Of a DNA stretch of 64,000 nucleotides, positions 24,866-33,792 are shown piece after piece. The notes beneath the pieces were generated by a model that saw only the letters and a program-made list of their open reading frames with translations, ran no database searches and had not been told where the DNA came from. This DNA is from Streptomyces sulphureus DSM 40104 (GTDB taxonomy: Bacteria; Actinomycetota; Actinomycetes; Streptomycetales; Streptomycetaceae), in contig NZ_KB905825.1 in NCBI RefSeq assembly GCF_000381025.1, forward strand, positions 1 through 64,000, in the 5' to 3' direction. The first letter of the stretch is position 1. Each line of letters begins with the position of its first letter. The position numbers and the translations under genes were made by a program.

Positions 24866-27091
24866 GTGGCTGCGCGTGACGAAGAACCCTCCCCCGACCC
24901 GCTCGGTGAGCCCCTGCGGAAGCTGCTCGGCGGCAGCACCGCCAAGGCGATGGCCGACCACCTCGACCTGCACACGGTCGGCGACCTCCTCCACCACTAC
25001 CCCCGCAGGTACGCGGAGCGCGGCGAGCTGACCCGCCTCGCGGAACTGCCGCTCGACGAGCACGTCACCGTCGTCGCCCAGGTCGCCGACGCGCGGGTGC
25101 ACAAGTTCAACCACGGGCGCGGGCAGCGCCTGGAGGTGAACCTCACCGACGGGTCGGGGCGGTTGCAGCTCGTCTTCTTCGGCCGCTCCGTCCACTACCA
25201 CCAGCGCGAACTCCTCCCCGGCAGACGCGGGATGTTCGCCGGCAAGGTCGGCGTCTTCAACCGCCGCCTCCAGCTCTCCCACCCGGACTACAAACTCCTC
25301 GACGAGGAGACGGGCCGCGAGGAGGCCGAGCGCTTCGCCGCCGAACTGCTGCCGATCTACCCGGCGGTGCGGCAGCTCTCCTCGTGGACGATCGAGCAGT
25401 CCGTGGCGACCGTCCTCGCCGCGCTGGAGGCGACCTCCTGGCGCGGGCTCGCCGACCCGCTGCCCGAGCGGCTGCGCGGCGAGCGCGGCCTCGTCCCGCT
25501 CGCCGAGGCGCTGGAGAAGGTCCACAGGCCGCAGTCGAGGGCCGAGATCGCCGAGGCGCGGACGCGGCTGAAGTGGGACGAGGCGTTCGTGCTCCAGGTC
25601 GCGCTCGCCCGCCGCCGCGCCCAGGAGTCGAGCCGTCCCGCCGTCGCGCGGCGCCCGGTGGAGGACGGCCTGCTCGACACCTTCGACGCACGGCTGCCCT
25701 TCGCCCTCACCGAGGGCCAGCAGCAGGTGGGCGCCGAGATCCTCGCCGATCTCGGCACCGAGCACCCCATGCACCGCCTGCTCCAGGGCGACGTCGGCAG
25801 CGGCAAGACCCTCGTCGCCCTGCGCGCCATGCTCGCCACCGTCGACGGCGGCGGCCAGGCGGCGATGCTCGCGCCGACCGAGGTCCTCGCCCAGCAGCAC
25901 CACCGCTCCCTCACCGAGATGATGGGCGGCCTCGCGGAGGGCGGCATGCTCGGCGGAAGCGAGCAGGGCACCCGTGTCGTGCTGCTCACCGGGTCGATGC
26001 CGGCCGCAGCGCGGCGCAGGGCACTGCTGGAGCTGGCGACGGGCGAGGCCGGCATCGTCGTCGGCACGCACGCCCTCATCGAGGACAAGGTCACCTTCGA
26101 GGACCTCGGCCTCGTCGTCGTCGACGAGCAGCACCGCTTCGGCGTCGAGCAGCGCGACGCCCTCCGCGCGAAGGCCGAACGCCCGCCGCACCTGCTCGTG
26201 ATGACGGCGACGCCGATCCCGCGCACCGTCGCGATGACCGTCTTCGGCGACCTGGAGACGTCCGTCCTCGACCAACTCCCCGCGGGCCGCTCCCCGTTGA
26301 CGACCCACGTCGTCCCGGCGAAGGAGAAGCCGCACTTCCTCAGCCGCGCCTGGGAGCGGGTGCGGGAGGAGGTGGAGGCCGGGCACCAGGGGTACGTGGT
26401 CTGCCCCCGGATCGGGGACGAGGAGCCGGCGAAGGCGGGGAGCGCGGAGCAGGGCGGGGACGAGGACGCGGAGAAGCGCCCCCCGCTCGCCGTCCTCGAT
26501 GTCGCCGAGCAGCTCACGGCGGGGCCGCTCGCCGGACTCCGCGTCGAGCCGCTCCACGGGCGGATGGCCGCCGAGGCGAAGGAGGAGGTGATGCGCCGCT
26601 TCGCGGAGGGCGAGGTGGACGTGCTCGTGGCGACGACGGTCGTCGAGGTCGGCGTCAACGTCCCCAACGCGACCGTCATGGCGATCATGGACGCGGACCG
26701 CTTCGGCGTCTCCCAACTCCACCAGCTCCGGGGCCGCGTGGGGCGCGGTGCAGCGCCCGGCCTCTGCCTGCTCGTCACCGACATGCCCCCCGCCACGCCC
26801 GCGCGCACCCGCCTCGACGCCGTCGCCGCGACCCGTGACGGGTTCGCGCTCTCCCGGATCGATCTGGAGCAGCGCCGCGAGGGCGACGTCCTCGGGCAGG
26901 CGCAGTCCGGTGCGCGTTCCTCGCTGCGGATGCTCGCCGTCATCGAGGACGAGGACGTCATCGAGGAGGCCCGCCGCGAGGCGACCGCCCTCGTCGCCGC
27001 CGACCCGGAGCTCGCCGCACAACCGGAACTCCGCACGGCACTCGCCGCCCTCCTCGACACCGAACGGGAGACCTTCCTCGACAAGGGGTGA
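24866..27091 (+). CDS. recG: ATP-dependent DNA helicase RecG
   Basis: 741-residue superfamily 2 helicase that remodels stalled forks and Holliday junctions. An N-terminal wedge/OB domain (LLHHYPRRYAERGELT and QLVFFGRSVHYH) is followed by Walker A GDVGSGKT near 308, DEQHRFGVEQR near 421, MTATPIPRT, and the C-terminal helicase motifs HQLRGRVGRG. The length is normal. Start GTG 24866; a CAAGAT 6 bases upstream and no ribosome site suggest a leaderless transcript in addition to readthrough from the DAK2 gene. Confidence 0.97.
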   Translation: MAARDEEPSPDPLGEPLRKLLGGSTAKAMADHLDLHTVGDLLHHYPRRYAERGELTRLAELPLDEHVTVVAQVADARVHKFNHGRGQRLEVNLTDGSGRLQLVFFGRSVHYHQRELLPGRRGMFAGKVGVFNRRLQLSHPDYKLLDEETGREEAERFAAELLPIYPAVRQLSSWTIEQSVATVLAALEATSWRGLADPLPERLRGERGLVPLAEALEKVHRPQSRAEIAEARTRLKWDEAFVLQVALARRRAQESSRPAVARRPVEDGLLDTFDARLPFALTEGQQQVGAEILADLGTEHPMHRLLQGDVGSGKTLVALRAMLATVDGGGQAAMLAPTEVLAQQHHRSLTEMMGGLAEGGMLGGSEQGTRVVLLTGSMPAAARRRALLELATGEAGIVVGTHALIEDKVTFEDLGLVVVDEQHRFGVEQRDALRAKAERPPHLLVMTATPIPRTVAMTVFGDLETSVLDQLPAGRSPLTTHVVPAKEKPHFLSRAWERVREEVEAGHQGYVVCPRIGDEEPAKAGSAEQGGDEDAEKRPPLAVLDVAEQLTAGPLAGLRVEPLHGRMAAEAKEEVMRRFAEGEVDVLVATTVVEVGVNVPNATVMAIMDADRFGVSQLHQLRGRVGRGAAPGLCLLVTDMPPATPARTRLDAVAATRDGFALSRIDLEQRREGDVLGQAQSGARSSLRMLAVIEDEDVIEEARREATALVAADPELAAQPELRTALAALLDTERETFLDKG

Positions 27092-27163
27092 TCCGCCCGC
27101 ACCCGCGGTCCGCGCCGGGCGCGTGCAATCCTCGAACCTTCCTCTCCACGACCAGGAGCACCC

Positions 27164-27763
27164 ATGACCCGTGTCATCGCCGGAGCTGCGGGCGGACGCC
27201 GGCTCTCGGTGCCGCAGAGCGGCGGCACACGCCCCACCTCGGACCGCGCCCGCGAGGCGCTCTTCTCGAGCTGGGAGGCGCAGTTGGGCGGCGCCGCCGG
27301 CTGGCGCGGCCTCCGCGTCCTCGACCTCTACGCGGGCTCGGGCGCCGTCGGCCTGGAGGCGCTCTCCCGCGGTGCGGACCACGTGCTGCTCGTCGAGGCC
27401 GACGCAAGAGCGGTGCGGACGCTGCGCGAGAACGTCCGCTCCCTCGGACTGCCGGGAGCCGAGGTGCACGCGGCGAAGGCGGACCGGCTCGCGGCGGAGC
27501 CCGCTCCCGAGCACCCTTACGACGTCGTCTTCCTCGATCCGCCGTACGCCGTCACCGACGACGCCCTCCGCGAGACACTCCTCACACTCCGCACCGGAGG
27601 CTGGCTGTCCCACGCCGCGCTGGCCACCGTGGAACGCAGCACCAGGGGCGGTGAATTCCGCTGGCCGGAGGGGTTCGATGCGATGAGGTCCCGTCGGTAC
27701 GGGGAGGCGACGCTTTGGTACGGTCGCGCCGCCGAACGGGAAGTTACCCCCCGGTCATGTTGA
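27164..27763 (+). CDS. rsmD: 16S rRNA (guanine(966)-N(2))-methyltransferase
   Basis: 199-residue Rossmann-fold methyltransferase of the RsmD family, modifying G966 of 16S rRNA. Seen: RVIAGAAGGRRLSVP at the start, RPTSDRAREALFSSW, the SAM-binding DLYAGSGAVGLEALSRGA, and the catalytic FLDPPY. Start ATG 27164. coaD follows closely, the usual pairing. Confidence 0.94.
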   Translation: MTRVIAGAAGGRRLSVPQSGGTRPTSDRAREALFSSWEAQLGGAAGWRGLRVLDLYAGSGAVGLEALSRGADHVLLVEADARAVRTLRENVRSLGLPGAEVHAAKADRLAAEPAPEHPYDVVFLDPPYAVTDDALRETLLTLRTGGWLSHAALATVERSTRGGEFRWPEGFDAMRSRRYGEATLWYGRAAEREVTPRSC

Positions 27764-27816
27764 GTGCAGGGGGAGGAGCCCCCACCTCAGAGCCGTCCGA
27801 GAGCGAGGAAACGCCA

Positions 27817-28296
27817 GTGCGTCGCGCAGTCTGTCCGGGGTCCTTCGATCCCATCACCAACGGACACATCGACATCATCGCCCGCGCCTCGAAGCTGTAC
27901 GACGTGGTGCACGTGGCCGTGATGATCAATAAGTCCAAGCGCGGCCTCTTCACCGTGGACGAGCGGCTCGCGATGATCCGCGAGGTCACCGAGGAGTTCG
28001 GCAACGTCGAGGTGGAGGCGTTCCACGGGCTCCTCGTCGATTTCTGCAAAGAGCGCGACATCCCCGCGATCGTCAAGGGTCTCCGGGCGGTCAGCGACTT
28101 CGACTACGAGCTGCAGATGGCGCAGATGAACAACGGCCTCTCCGGCGTCGAGACGCTCTTCGTCCCCACCAACCCGACCTACAGCTTCCTCTCCTCGAGC
28201 CTCGTCAAAGAGGTCGCCACCTGGGGCGGCGACGTCTCCCACCTGCTGCCGGAGCCCGTGCACAAGCGCCTCGTCGAACGTCTCGCCGAGAGCTGA
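27817..28296 (+). CDS. coaD: Phosphopantetheine adenylyltransferase
   Basis: 159-residue nucleotidyltransferase for the penultimate step of coenzyme A synthesis. Seen: VCPGSFDPITNGHIDII with the TxGH motif, GLRAVSDFDYELQMAQMN, and PTYSFLSSSLVKEVA. Start GTG 27817 gives exactly the family length; upstream codons in the same frame are not used. Confidence 0.96.
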   Translation: MRRAVCPGSFDPITNGHIDIIARASKLYDVVHVAVMINKSKRGLFTVDERLAMIREVTEEFGNVEVEAFHGLLVDFCKERDIPAIVKGLRAVSDFDYELQMAQMNNGLSGVETLFVPTNPTYSFLSSSLVKEVATWGGDVSHLLPEPVHKRLVERLAES

Positions 28297-28379
28297 GCGG
28301 AGCGCCGAACACCGCGCGGTGAGCGCGGGGTTGGGGCACCGGCTGTCGACTCGGGTCCGCTCGCCGTACAGTCACCCCC

Positions 28380-29453
28380 GTGGACGTACAGCAGAAACTC
28401 GATGAGATCGTCGCCACCGTCGGCGGCGCACGCTCGATGCCCATGTCCGCCTCGTGCGTGGTCAACCGGGCCGAGCTCCTCGCCATGCTCGACGAGGTGC
28501 GCGAGGCGCTTCCGGGCTCGCTCGCGCAGGCGCGGGAGGTCCTCGGCGGCCGTGAGCAGATGGTCGAGGAGGCGCGCAGGGAGGCCCAGCGGATCGTCGA
28601 GACCGCGGAGGCCGAGCGCGGCTCGATGGTCTCGGGGACCGAGGTGGCCCGTCGCTCCCAGGAGGAGGCCGACCGCATCCTCGCCGAGGCGCGTCGGGAG
28701 GCCGAGGAGATCCGCGCCGAGGCCGACGAATACGTCGACAGCAAGCTCGCCAACTTCGAGGTGGTGCTGAGCAAGACGGTCGGCTCGGTCGAGCGCGGAC
28801 GGGAGAAGCTGCTCGGCAGCGGCCCGGGCTCCGAGGAGTGGAACGCGGAGTACGCCGAGGACGCCCCGGAGCGCACCACCGACCCGCACGAGCTGCGCAA
28901 GCGCGCCGACGGCTACGTCGACGCCCGCCTCGGCTCCGTCTCCGCCGTCCTCACCAAGACCCTCGAGGCCGTCGGCCGCGGCCGGCAGAAGCTCCAGGGC
29001 CACGAGCCGGTCGACGAACTCGCCGCCCACATGGCGGCCCAGGACGGCGCCGGCGACCGCGCGCTGCACGCCACGGACGACGAGTTCCTCGCCGGCCTCT
29101 CGCAGCAGCCTCAGCAGGCGCCCCCGGCCGAGCAGCAGCCCGTGCAAGTACCCCAGCAGCACCCGCAGTACGCGCCCGCCGCCGAGCACCAGGCGCCGGA
29201 CCCGTACTACGCCCAGCAGCCCGACCCGTACGCCTACCAGCAGCAGTACTACGCGCCGCAGCAGGACCCCTACTACGTGCAGCAACCGGTCGCCTACCAG
29301 GGCGACTTCGCCGGCTACTACGAGCAGCAGCCGGCACCCCAGCAGTACCAGCAGGGCGGCAACCAGCTCGACGAGACGAGCTTCTTCGACACGAGCATGA
29401 TCGACCTTGCGCAGGTCAGGCAGTACGAGGAGCAGTACGACCAGCGGCGCTGA
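28380..29453 (+). CDS. Coiled-coil protein with Gln/Tyr/Pro-rich tail
   Basis: 357-residue cytoplasmic protein. Residues ~40-220 are charged and alpha-helical with heptad character (EEARREAQRIVETAEAERG, EEADRILAEARREAEEI), resembling DivIVA or ATP-synthase b-subunit-like coiled coils. The last ~120 residues are a Gln/Tyr/Pro/Ala low-complexity tail with YYAPQQDPYY-type repeats. No enzymatic motif. It is conserved between coaD and the YceD-rpmF pair in Streptomyces as I recall. A role in polar growth or cytoskeleton is speculation. Start GTG 28380 lies 7 bases after TACAGT (28367-28372), a leaderless-type promoter. Confidence 0.8.
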   Translation: MDVQQKLDEIVATVGGARSMPMSASCVVNRAELLAMLDEVREALPGSLAQAREVLGGREQMVEEARREAQRIVETAEAERGSMVSGTEVARRSQEEADRILAEARREAEEIRAEADEYVDSKLANFEVVLSKTVGSVERGREKLLGSGPGSEEWNAEYAEDAPERTTDPHELRKRADGYVDARLGSVSAVLTKTLEAVGRGRQKLQGHEPVDELAAHMAAQDGAGDRALHATDDEFLAGLSQQPQQAPPAEQQPVQVPQQHPQYAPAAEHQAPDPYYAQQPDPYAYQQQYYAPQQDPYYVQQPVAYQGDFAGYYEQQPAPQQYQQGGNQLDETSFFDTSMIDLAQVRQYEEQYDQRR

Positions 29454-29504
29454 GAGCGGCTGCGCGGTCGCCCCAGCCCCGCATACGAGGTCAGACAGCC
29501 CGGA

Positions 29505-29534
29505 TTGGGCCATCGCCGACCTCTGAAGTATCCT
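29505..29534 (+). promoter_or_regulatory. Candidate promoter of the yceD-rpmF-rnc-mutM group
   Basis: TTGGGC (29505-29510), an 18-base spacer and TATCCT (29529-29534), about 120 bases upstream of the YceD gene. Confidence 0.4.
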
Positions 29535-29653
29535 GGCCCCTCGGTCACGCGTATCGCCGCGATGCAGGCTGCCCGGATCGGTGCACCGTCCAGCGGTCCC
29601 GCCCGGCTGCTGCCCGACCCGTACATCGGCACCACCGTAGAAAGCAGGACACC

Positions 29654-30280
29654 CTGAACGCCCCCCTCGACCACCGCGCCCCCCTCGTGTTCGACACACG
29701 CGAGCTGGGGCGGCGTCCTGGTGCGATGAAGAGGGTGTCGACCAAGGTGCCCTCGCCCGGTGGTCTCGGTGTCGAGTTCATCAAGGTGCCGGACGACGCC
29801 GAGATCGAGATCGACCTCCGCATGGAGTCGGTGGTGGAGGGCGTCCTCGTGACGGGGACCGCCCGTGCGCCGCTCACCGGCGAGTGCGTAAGGTGTCTCG
29901 AGCCGCTTGAGCAGCAGTGCGAAGCGGAGTTCCAGGAGATGTTCTCCTATCCGGACGTCGACGAGCGGGGCCGCGAGAGCGCGGAGTCCGAAGAAGACTC
30001 CGAAGAGGAGACCTACTCCCTAGAGGGCGATCTCTTCGACCTCGAACCCGTGCTGCGCGACGCGGTGGTGCTCTCGCTGCCGCTCCAGCCGGTGTGCAGG
30101 GAGGACTGCCCGGGTCTGTGCCCCCAGTGCGGGGCCCGTCTCGCCGACGACCCGGACCACCAGCACGAAGAAGCCGTCGACATCCGTTGGGCGGCACTGC
30201 AGGAACTCGCCGGCACCATGAGGGACGGCGAGCAGGACAACGAACCCCGCTCCGGCGGGGACGACCCACAGGAGAAGTAG
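29654..30280 (+). CDS. YceD/DUF177 family protein
   Basis: 208 residues. The YceD (DUF177) family is nearly always encoded before rpmF and is implicated in 23S rRNA or L32 maturation. Seen: FDTRELGRRPGAMKRV at the N-terminus, TGECVRCLEPL, MFSYPD, and a C-terminal zinc-ribbon-like CREDCPGLCPQCGARL. The conserved N-terminus begins at a CTG codon (29654) with AGCAGGAC just upstream. No in-frame ATG, GTG or TTG fits; the next ATG (29728) would remove conserved residues. A non-canonical CTG start is therefore likely. Confidence 0.85.
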   Translation: MNAPLDHRAPLVFDTRELGRRPGAMKRVSTKVPSPGGLGVEFIKVPDDAEIEIDLRMESVVEGVLVTGTARAPLTGECVRCLEPLEQQCEAEFQEMFSYPDVDERGRESAESEEDSEEETYSLEGDLFDLEPVLRDAVVLSLPLQPVCREDCPGLCPQCGARLADDPDHQHEEAVDIRWAALQELAGTMRDGEQDNEPRSGGDDPQEK

Positions 30281-30282
30281 CC

Positions 30283-30456
30283 GTGGCTGTTCCGAAGCGG
30301 AAGATGTCGCGCAGCAACACGCGTCACCGCCGGTCGCAGTGGAAGGCTGCGGTCCCGACCCTGGTGAAGTGCGAGCGCTGCCACGAGCCGAGGCAGCAGC
30401 ACATCGCGTGCCCGAACTGCGGCACCTACAACAAGCGTCAGGTCCTAGAGGTCTGA
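30283..30456 (+). CDS. rpmF: 50S ribosomal protein L32 (zinc-binding form)
   Basis: 57 residues: AVPKRKMSRSNTRHRRSQWK, then CERCHEPRQQHIACPNCGTY, giving two CxxC pairs for a zinc ribbon. Start GTG 30283 has AGGAG at 30270-30274 and lies 2 bases after the YceD gene, so the two are coupled. Confidence 0.97.
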   Translation: MAVPKRKMSRSNTRHRRSQWKAAVPTLVKCERCHEPRQQHIACPNCGTYNKRQVLEV

Positions 30457-30463
30457 TCGGCTG

Positions 30464-31342
30464 GTGACGGGCTCGATGTCAGACGCCAGCACACCCGAGA
30501 ACCCCCGCGCCAAGCGCGGAGGTGATTCGGACCTGGTAGAGGCGGCCTCGTCACATGCGCTCCTGGAAGGGCGGCTCGGGTATCACCTGGAGTCCGCCCT
30601 TCTGGTGCGTGCGCTGACGCACCGCAGCTACGCCTACGAGAACGGCGGACTCCCCACCAACGAGCGCCTGGAGTTCCTCGGCGACTCGGTGCTCGGACTC
30701 GTCGTCACCGACACGCTCTACCGCATCCACCCCGACCTCCCCGAGGGCCAGCTCGCCAAGCTGCGCGCCGCGGTGGTCAACTCCCGCGCACTCGCGGGTG
30801 TCGCGAGAGATCTCGAGCTCGGCTCCTTCATCCGCCTCGGCAGAGGTGAGGAGGGGACCGGCGGCAGGGACAAGGCGTCGATCCTCGCCGACACCCTCGA
30901 AGCCGTGATCGGCGCCGTCTACCTCGACAAGGAGCTGTCGGCCGCCTCGGAGCTGATCCACCGGCTCTTCGACCCGCTCATCGAGGAGTCCTCGAACCTC
31001 GGCGCGGGTCTCGACTGGAAGACCAGCCTCCAGGAGCTGACGGCGGCCGAGGCGCTCGGCGTGCCCGAATACGTCGTCAGCGAGACGGGCCCGGATCACG
31101 AGAAGACCTTCACGGCTGCAGCCCGCGTCGGTGGTGTCGCGTACGGCACCGGCACAGGACGCAGCAAGAAGGAGGCCGAGCAGCAGGCCGCAGAGGCGGC
31201 CTGGCGCTCGATCCGCGCCGCCGCCGACAGCAGGGCTGCGGCCTCCGAGGACGTCGCCGAGCGCAGCACCGCGAACGGTGCCGCTCCCGCCGAGACGGGC
31301 GGCCCGGGCCAGGAGTCCGAGAGCAGCCCCGCGGGTCGCTGA
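30464..31342 (+). CDS. rnc: Ribonuclease III
   Basis: 292-residue double-strand-specific endoribonuclease for rRNA and mRNA processing; in Streptomyces its orthologue (absB) also affects antibiotic synthesis. Catalytic signature NERLEFLGDSVLGLVV near residue 66, the DTLEAVIGAVYLD acidic site, then a C-terminal double-stranded RNA-binding domain (WKTSLQELTAAEALG to SKKEAEQQAAEAAW). The last ~45 residues are disordered. Start GTG 30464; ATG 30476 is a possible alternative. Confidence 0.96.
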   Translation: MTGSMSDASTPENPRAKRGGDSDLVEAASSHALLEGRLGYHLESALLVRALTHRSYAYENGGLPTNERLEFLGDSVLGLVVTDTLYRIHPDLPEGQLAKLRAAVVNSRALAGVARDLELGSFIRLGRGEEGTGGRDKASILADTLEAVIGAVYLDKELSAASELIHRLFDPLIEESSNLGAGLDWKTSLQELTAAEALGVPEYVVSETGPDHEKTFTAAARVGGVAYGTGTGRSKKEAEQQAAEAAWRSIRAAADSRAAASEDVAERSTANGAAPAETGGPGQESESSPAGR

Positions 31343-31347
31343 CCCCG

Positions 31348-31380
31348 GCTCTCCGCCCGACTTCGCCTCGGGCGGAGAGC
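31348..31380 (+). terminator. Hairpin between rnc and mutM
   Basis: GCTCTCCGCCCGA (31348-31360) and TCGGGCGGAGAGC (31368-31380) form a perfect 13-base stem with a 7-base loop, 6 bases after the rnc stop. It could attenuate expression of mutM or protect the 3' end of the upstream mRNA. Confidence 0.7.
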
Positions 31381-31409
31381 GCCACCCCCGATCACCGTCC
31401 GGAGACCCG

Positions 31410-32288
31410 ATGCCCGAGCTGCCCGAGGTCGAGGTGGTCCGCCGCGGCCTGGAGCGTCTCGTCACGGGTCGCACCATCGCAGCCGTCGAGGTTCTGCACC
31501 CGCGCTCGGTCCGCCGCCACGTCGCAGGCGCCGCCGACTTCACCGGACGCCTCGCCGGCCTGCGGTTCGCGCCGGCCCGCCGCCGCGGCAAGTACCTGTG
31601 GCTCCCGCTGGAAGGCGCCGACGAGGCGCTCCTCGCGCACCTCGGAATGAGCGGGCAGTTCCGCGTGCAGCCTCCCGGCGCTCCCGACGAGCGGCACCTG
31701 CGGGTACGTCTCGTCTTCACCGACCCGCACGCAGGCGAGCTGCGCTTCGTCGACCAGCGCACCTTCGGCGGACTCTCCGTCCACGCGCAGACCGCGGAAG
31801 GGTTGCCCGACGCGGTCGCGCACATCGCCAGGGACCCGCTCGACGAGGGGTTCGACGAGGCGGCCTTCCACGGCGCCCTCCGCCGCCGGCGCACGACAGT
31901 CAAGCGCGCCCTGCTCGACCAGTCCCTCATCAGCGGCGTCGGCAACATCTACGCGGACGAGGCGCTCTGGCGCTCCCGTCTCCACTACGACCGCCCGACG
32001 GCGACGCTCGCCAGGAGCCGCACCATCGAACTCCTCGGCCACATACGGGACGTGATGACGGCGGCCCTCGCGGCCGGCGGCACCAGCTTCGACAGCCTCT
32101 ACGTCAACGTCAACGGGGAATCCGGTTACTTCGCCCGCACCCTCGACGCCTACGGGCGCGAGGACGAGCCCTGCCGACGCTGCGGCACCGCGATGCGCCG
32201 CAGCGCCTGGATGAACCGATCCAGCTACTACTGCCCGCGCTGCCAGCGACGGCCCCGTACCCCTGCCCGGGCGCCCGCGGGCGTGTGA
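31410..32288 (+). CDS. mutM: Formamidopyrimidine-DNA glycosylase
   Basis: 292-residue base-excision repair enzyme removing 8-oxoguanine. The N-terminal catalytic proline-glutamate is in MPELPEVEVVRRGLE. The helix-two-turn-helix is in LISGVGNIYADEALW and the C-terminal zinc finger is CRRCGTAMRR to SYYCPRCQ. Start ATG 31410 with GGAG at 31401. Faces the CAP-domain gene tail to tail with 19 bases between. Confidence 0.96.
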   Translation: MPELPEVEVVRRGLERLVTGRTIAAVEVLHPRSVRRHVAGAADFTGRLAGLRFAPARRRGKYLWLPLEGADEALLAHLGMSGQFRVQPPGAPDERHLRVRLVFTDPHAGELRFVDQRTFGGLSVHAQTAEGLPDAVAHIARDPLDEGFDEAAFHGALRRRRTTVKRALLDQSLISGVGNIYADEALWRSRLHYDRPTATLARSRTIELLGHIRDVMTAALAAGGTSFDSLYVNVNGESGYFARTLDAYGREDEPCRRCGTAMRRSAWMNRSSYYCPRCQRRPRTPARAPAGV

Positions 32289-32307
32289 GGCCGCGGCGCG
32301 CCGAGGC

Positions 32308-33264
32308 TCAGAACCCGAACTCCTGCACCCACCACGGGCCGCCCTCACCGAAGTGCGCGCTGACGCCGAGGGTGCGGTAGTCGCAGTTGAGTATGTTGGC
32401 CTTGTGCCCGGGACTGTTCATCCAGGAGTCCATGACCGACTGTGCGTTCGCCTGTCCCCTGGCTATGTTCTCGCCGCCGAGGTTGTCTATCCCGCGGGCA
32501 TCGGCGCGGTCCCAGGGGGTCTGGCCGTCGGGGGAGTTGTGGCTGAAGTAGCCGCGCTTCGCCATGTCGGCACTGAAGTCGTCGGCGAGTGCACCGAGCC
32601 GCGTGTCTGCGGTGACGGGCTTGCACCCGGCCTTCGCGCGCTCCTGGTTGACGAGCTGGAGCACCTCCGTCTCGGCGGCCGTCTGCGCGTCGGAGGTCTG
32701 CGCGGACTTGGTGCTCCCCGGCTGCGCCTGCTGGGAGCCGCCGCCCTGTGAGCTTCCCGACCCCTCGGGCGAGGAGGAGCTCTCGCTGCGCCCCGACGAG
32801 CCCTCGGATTCCTCGCTGGACTCGGACTGCGAAGGCGAGGGCGTCGGCTTCGCGCTCTCACTGCCGCGCGACTCGTCCTTCTCCGGCCGTTCCCGCTCCT
32901 TGTCGCGGCTGGCCGTGTCCCGCTCGTCCGCCGAACGGCCGCTCTCCGAGCGGGAGTCGGTCTTGGAGGGCGTGGGGGAGACGCTCGCCGGCAGACCGCC
33001 GTCGTCGAGATCGCTGGGGGAGTCGGCCTGCACGCGGTCGTTCTGCTGGCCTCCTCCGAGGCCGCCCGGGCCGGGGACCAGCCCGGAGGCGACGGCGACC
33101 GCACCCATCGCCATGGCTGCCGAAGCGCCCAGCAGCCCGGTGCGCACGGGGGCCGCACTCCGCTTCCGGTGGCCTCCGCCGCGGTGGCGGGCTGCGGGCC
33201 TGGATCTGCCGGACGCGGAATCCACGGGAGCGGCAGCCGGGTCAGCGCGTCGATGACGGCCCAT
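32308..33264 (-). CDS. Secreted or membrane-anchored CAP (SCP/PR1) domain protein
   Basis: 318 residues. A basic cytoplasmic N-terminus (~45 residues, opening MGRHRRADP) is followed by one hydrophobic segment (GLLGASAAMAMGAVAVASGLV). A long Ser/Glu/Asp/Lys-rich linker leads to a C-terminal CAP domain of ~125 residues with VLQLVNQERAKAGCKPV, GYFSHNSPDGQ, GENIARG and MNSPGHKANILN. CAP proteins are extracytoplasmic and of varied or unknown function. Start ATG 33264 with GAGGA upstream; GTG 33279 is an alternative. Confidence 0.88.
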   Translation of the reverse strand: MGRHRRADPAAAPVDSASGRSRPAARHRGGGHRKRSAAPVRTGLLGASAAMAMGAVAVASGLVPGPGGLGGGQQNDRVQADSPSDLDDGGLPASVSPTPSKTDSRSESGRSADERDTASRDKERERPEKDESRGSESAKPTPSPSQSESSEESEGSSGRSESSSSPEGSGSSQGGGSQQAQPGSTKSAQTSDAQTAAETEVLQLVNQERAKAGCKPVTADTRLGALADDFSADMAKRGYFSHNSPDGQTPWDRADARGIDNLGGENIARGQANAQSVMDSWMNSPGHKANILNCDYRTLGVSAHFGEGGPWWVQEFGF

Positions 33265-33405
33265 CTCTGCTGTCCTCACAATGCTCGGCGTCGATGATCT
33301 GCACCGCCGTCACCCGTACGGGCGAGGCATGTTGACGGGCAATGTACGGCATCACAGGGGAGGCCGATGTGCCGACCCGAGAAATGTCCGGATAGCGTGC
33401 GGGGC

Positions 33406-33792
33406 ATGGCAGCAATGACTCCGCACGCCGGCGGACCCGACGAGACGGACCGTGCCGAGAGCCAGGAGACCGGCGAGGCCGCCCCGTCGCCGCCGCGCAC
33501 CACCGCCGACGCGGCGGGCAGAGTACGCATGACGGCCTGGGTCAGGGGCGAGGTGCAGGGCGTCGGCTTCCGCTGGTTCACCCGCGCCGCGGTGCTGCGG
33601 ATCGGCGGCCTCGTGGGATACGTCTCCAACCTCGACGACGGCAGGGTGCAGATCGTCGCCGAGGGGCCGCGCGCCGGATGCGAGCGCATCCTGGAGTGGC
33701 TGCGTGGCGGCGACACCCCCGGCCGCGTCGAAGGCGTCACCGAGCTCTTCGACCAACCCCGAGGGGGGTACACGGAGTTCGCCATCCGATGA
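33406..33792 (+). CDS. acyP: Acylphosphatase
   Basis: 128 residues; the last ~90 form a complete acylphosphatase, which hydrolyses carboxyl-phosphate bonds. Catalytic motif VRGEVQGVGFRWFTR contains the phosphate-binding arginine, and VSNLDDGRVQIVAEG contains the catalytic asparagine. A ~40-residue N-terminal extension rich in Glu, Thr and Pro is unusual. ATG 33406 has a TAGCGT (33393-33398) 7 bases upstream, consistent with a leaderless start. Internal ATG 33529 would give a conventional length. Confidence 0.88.
   Translation: MAAMTPHAGGPDETDRAESQETGEAAPSPPRTTADAAGRVRMTAWVRGEVQGVGFRWFTRAAVLRIGGLVGYVSNLDDGRVQIVAEGPRAGCERILEWLRGGDTPGRVEGVTELFDQPRGGYTEFAIR

Noticed and set aside
23975..27613. 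1212-codon open frame on the minus strand across the DAK2 gene and recG
   Set aside because: It is antisense to two clear genes and its translation is Arg/Gly/Ala/Leu low-complexity with no domain, the usual effect of high third-position GC.
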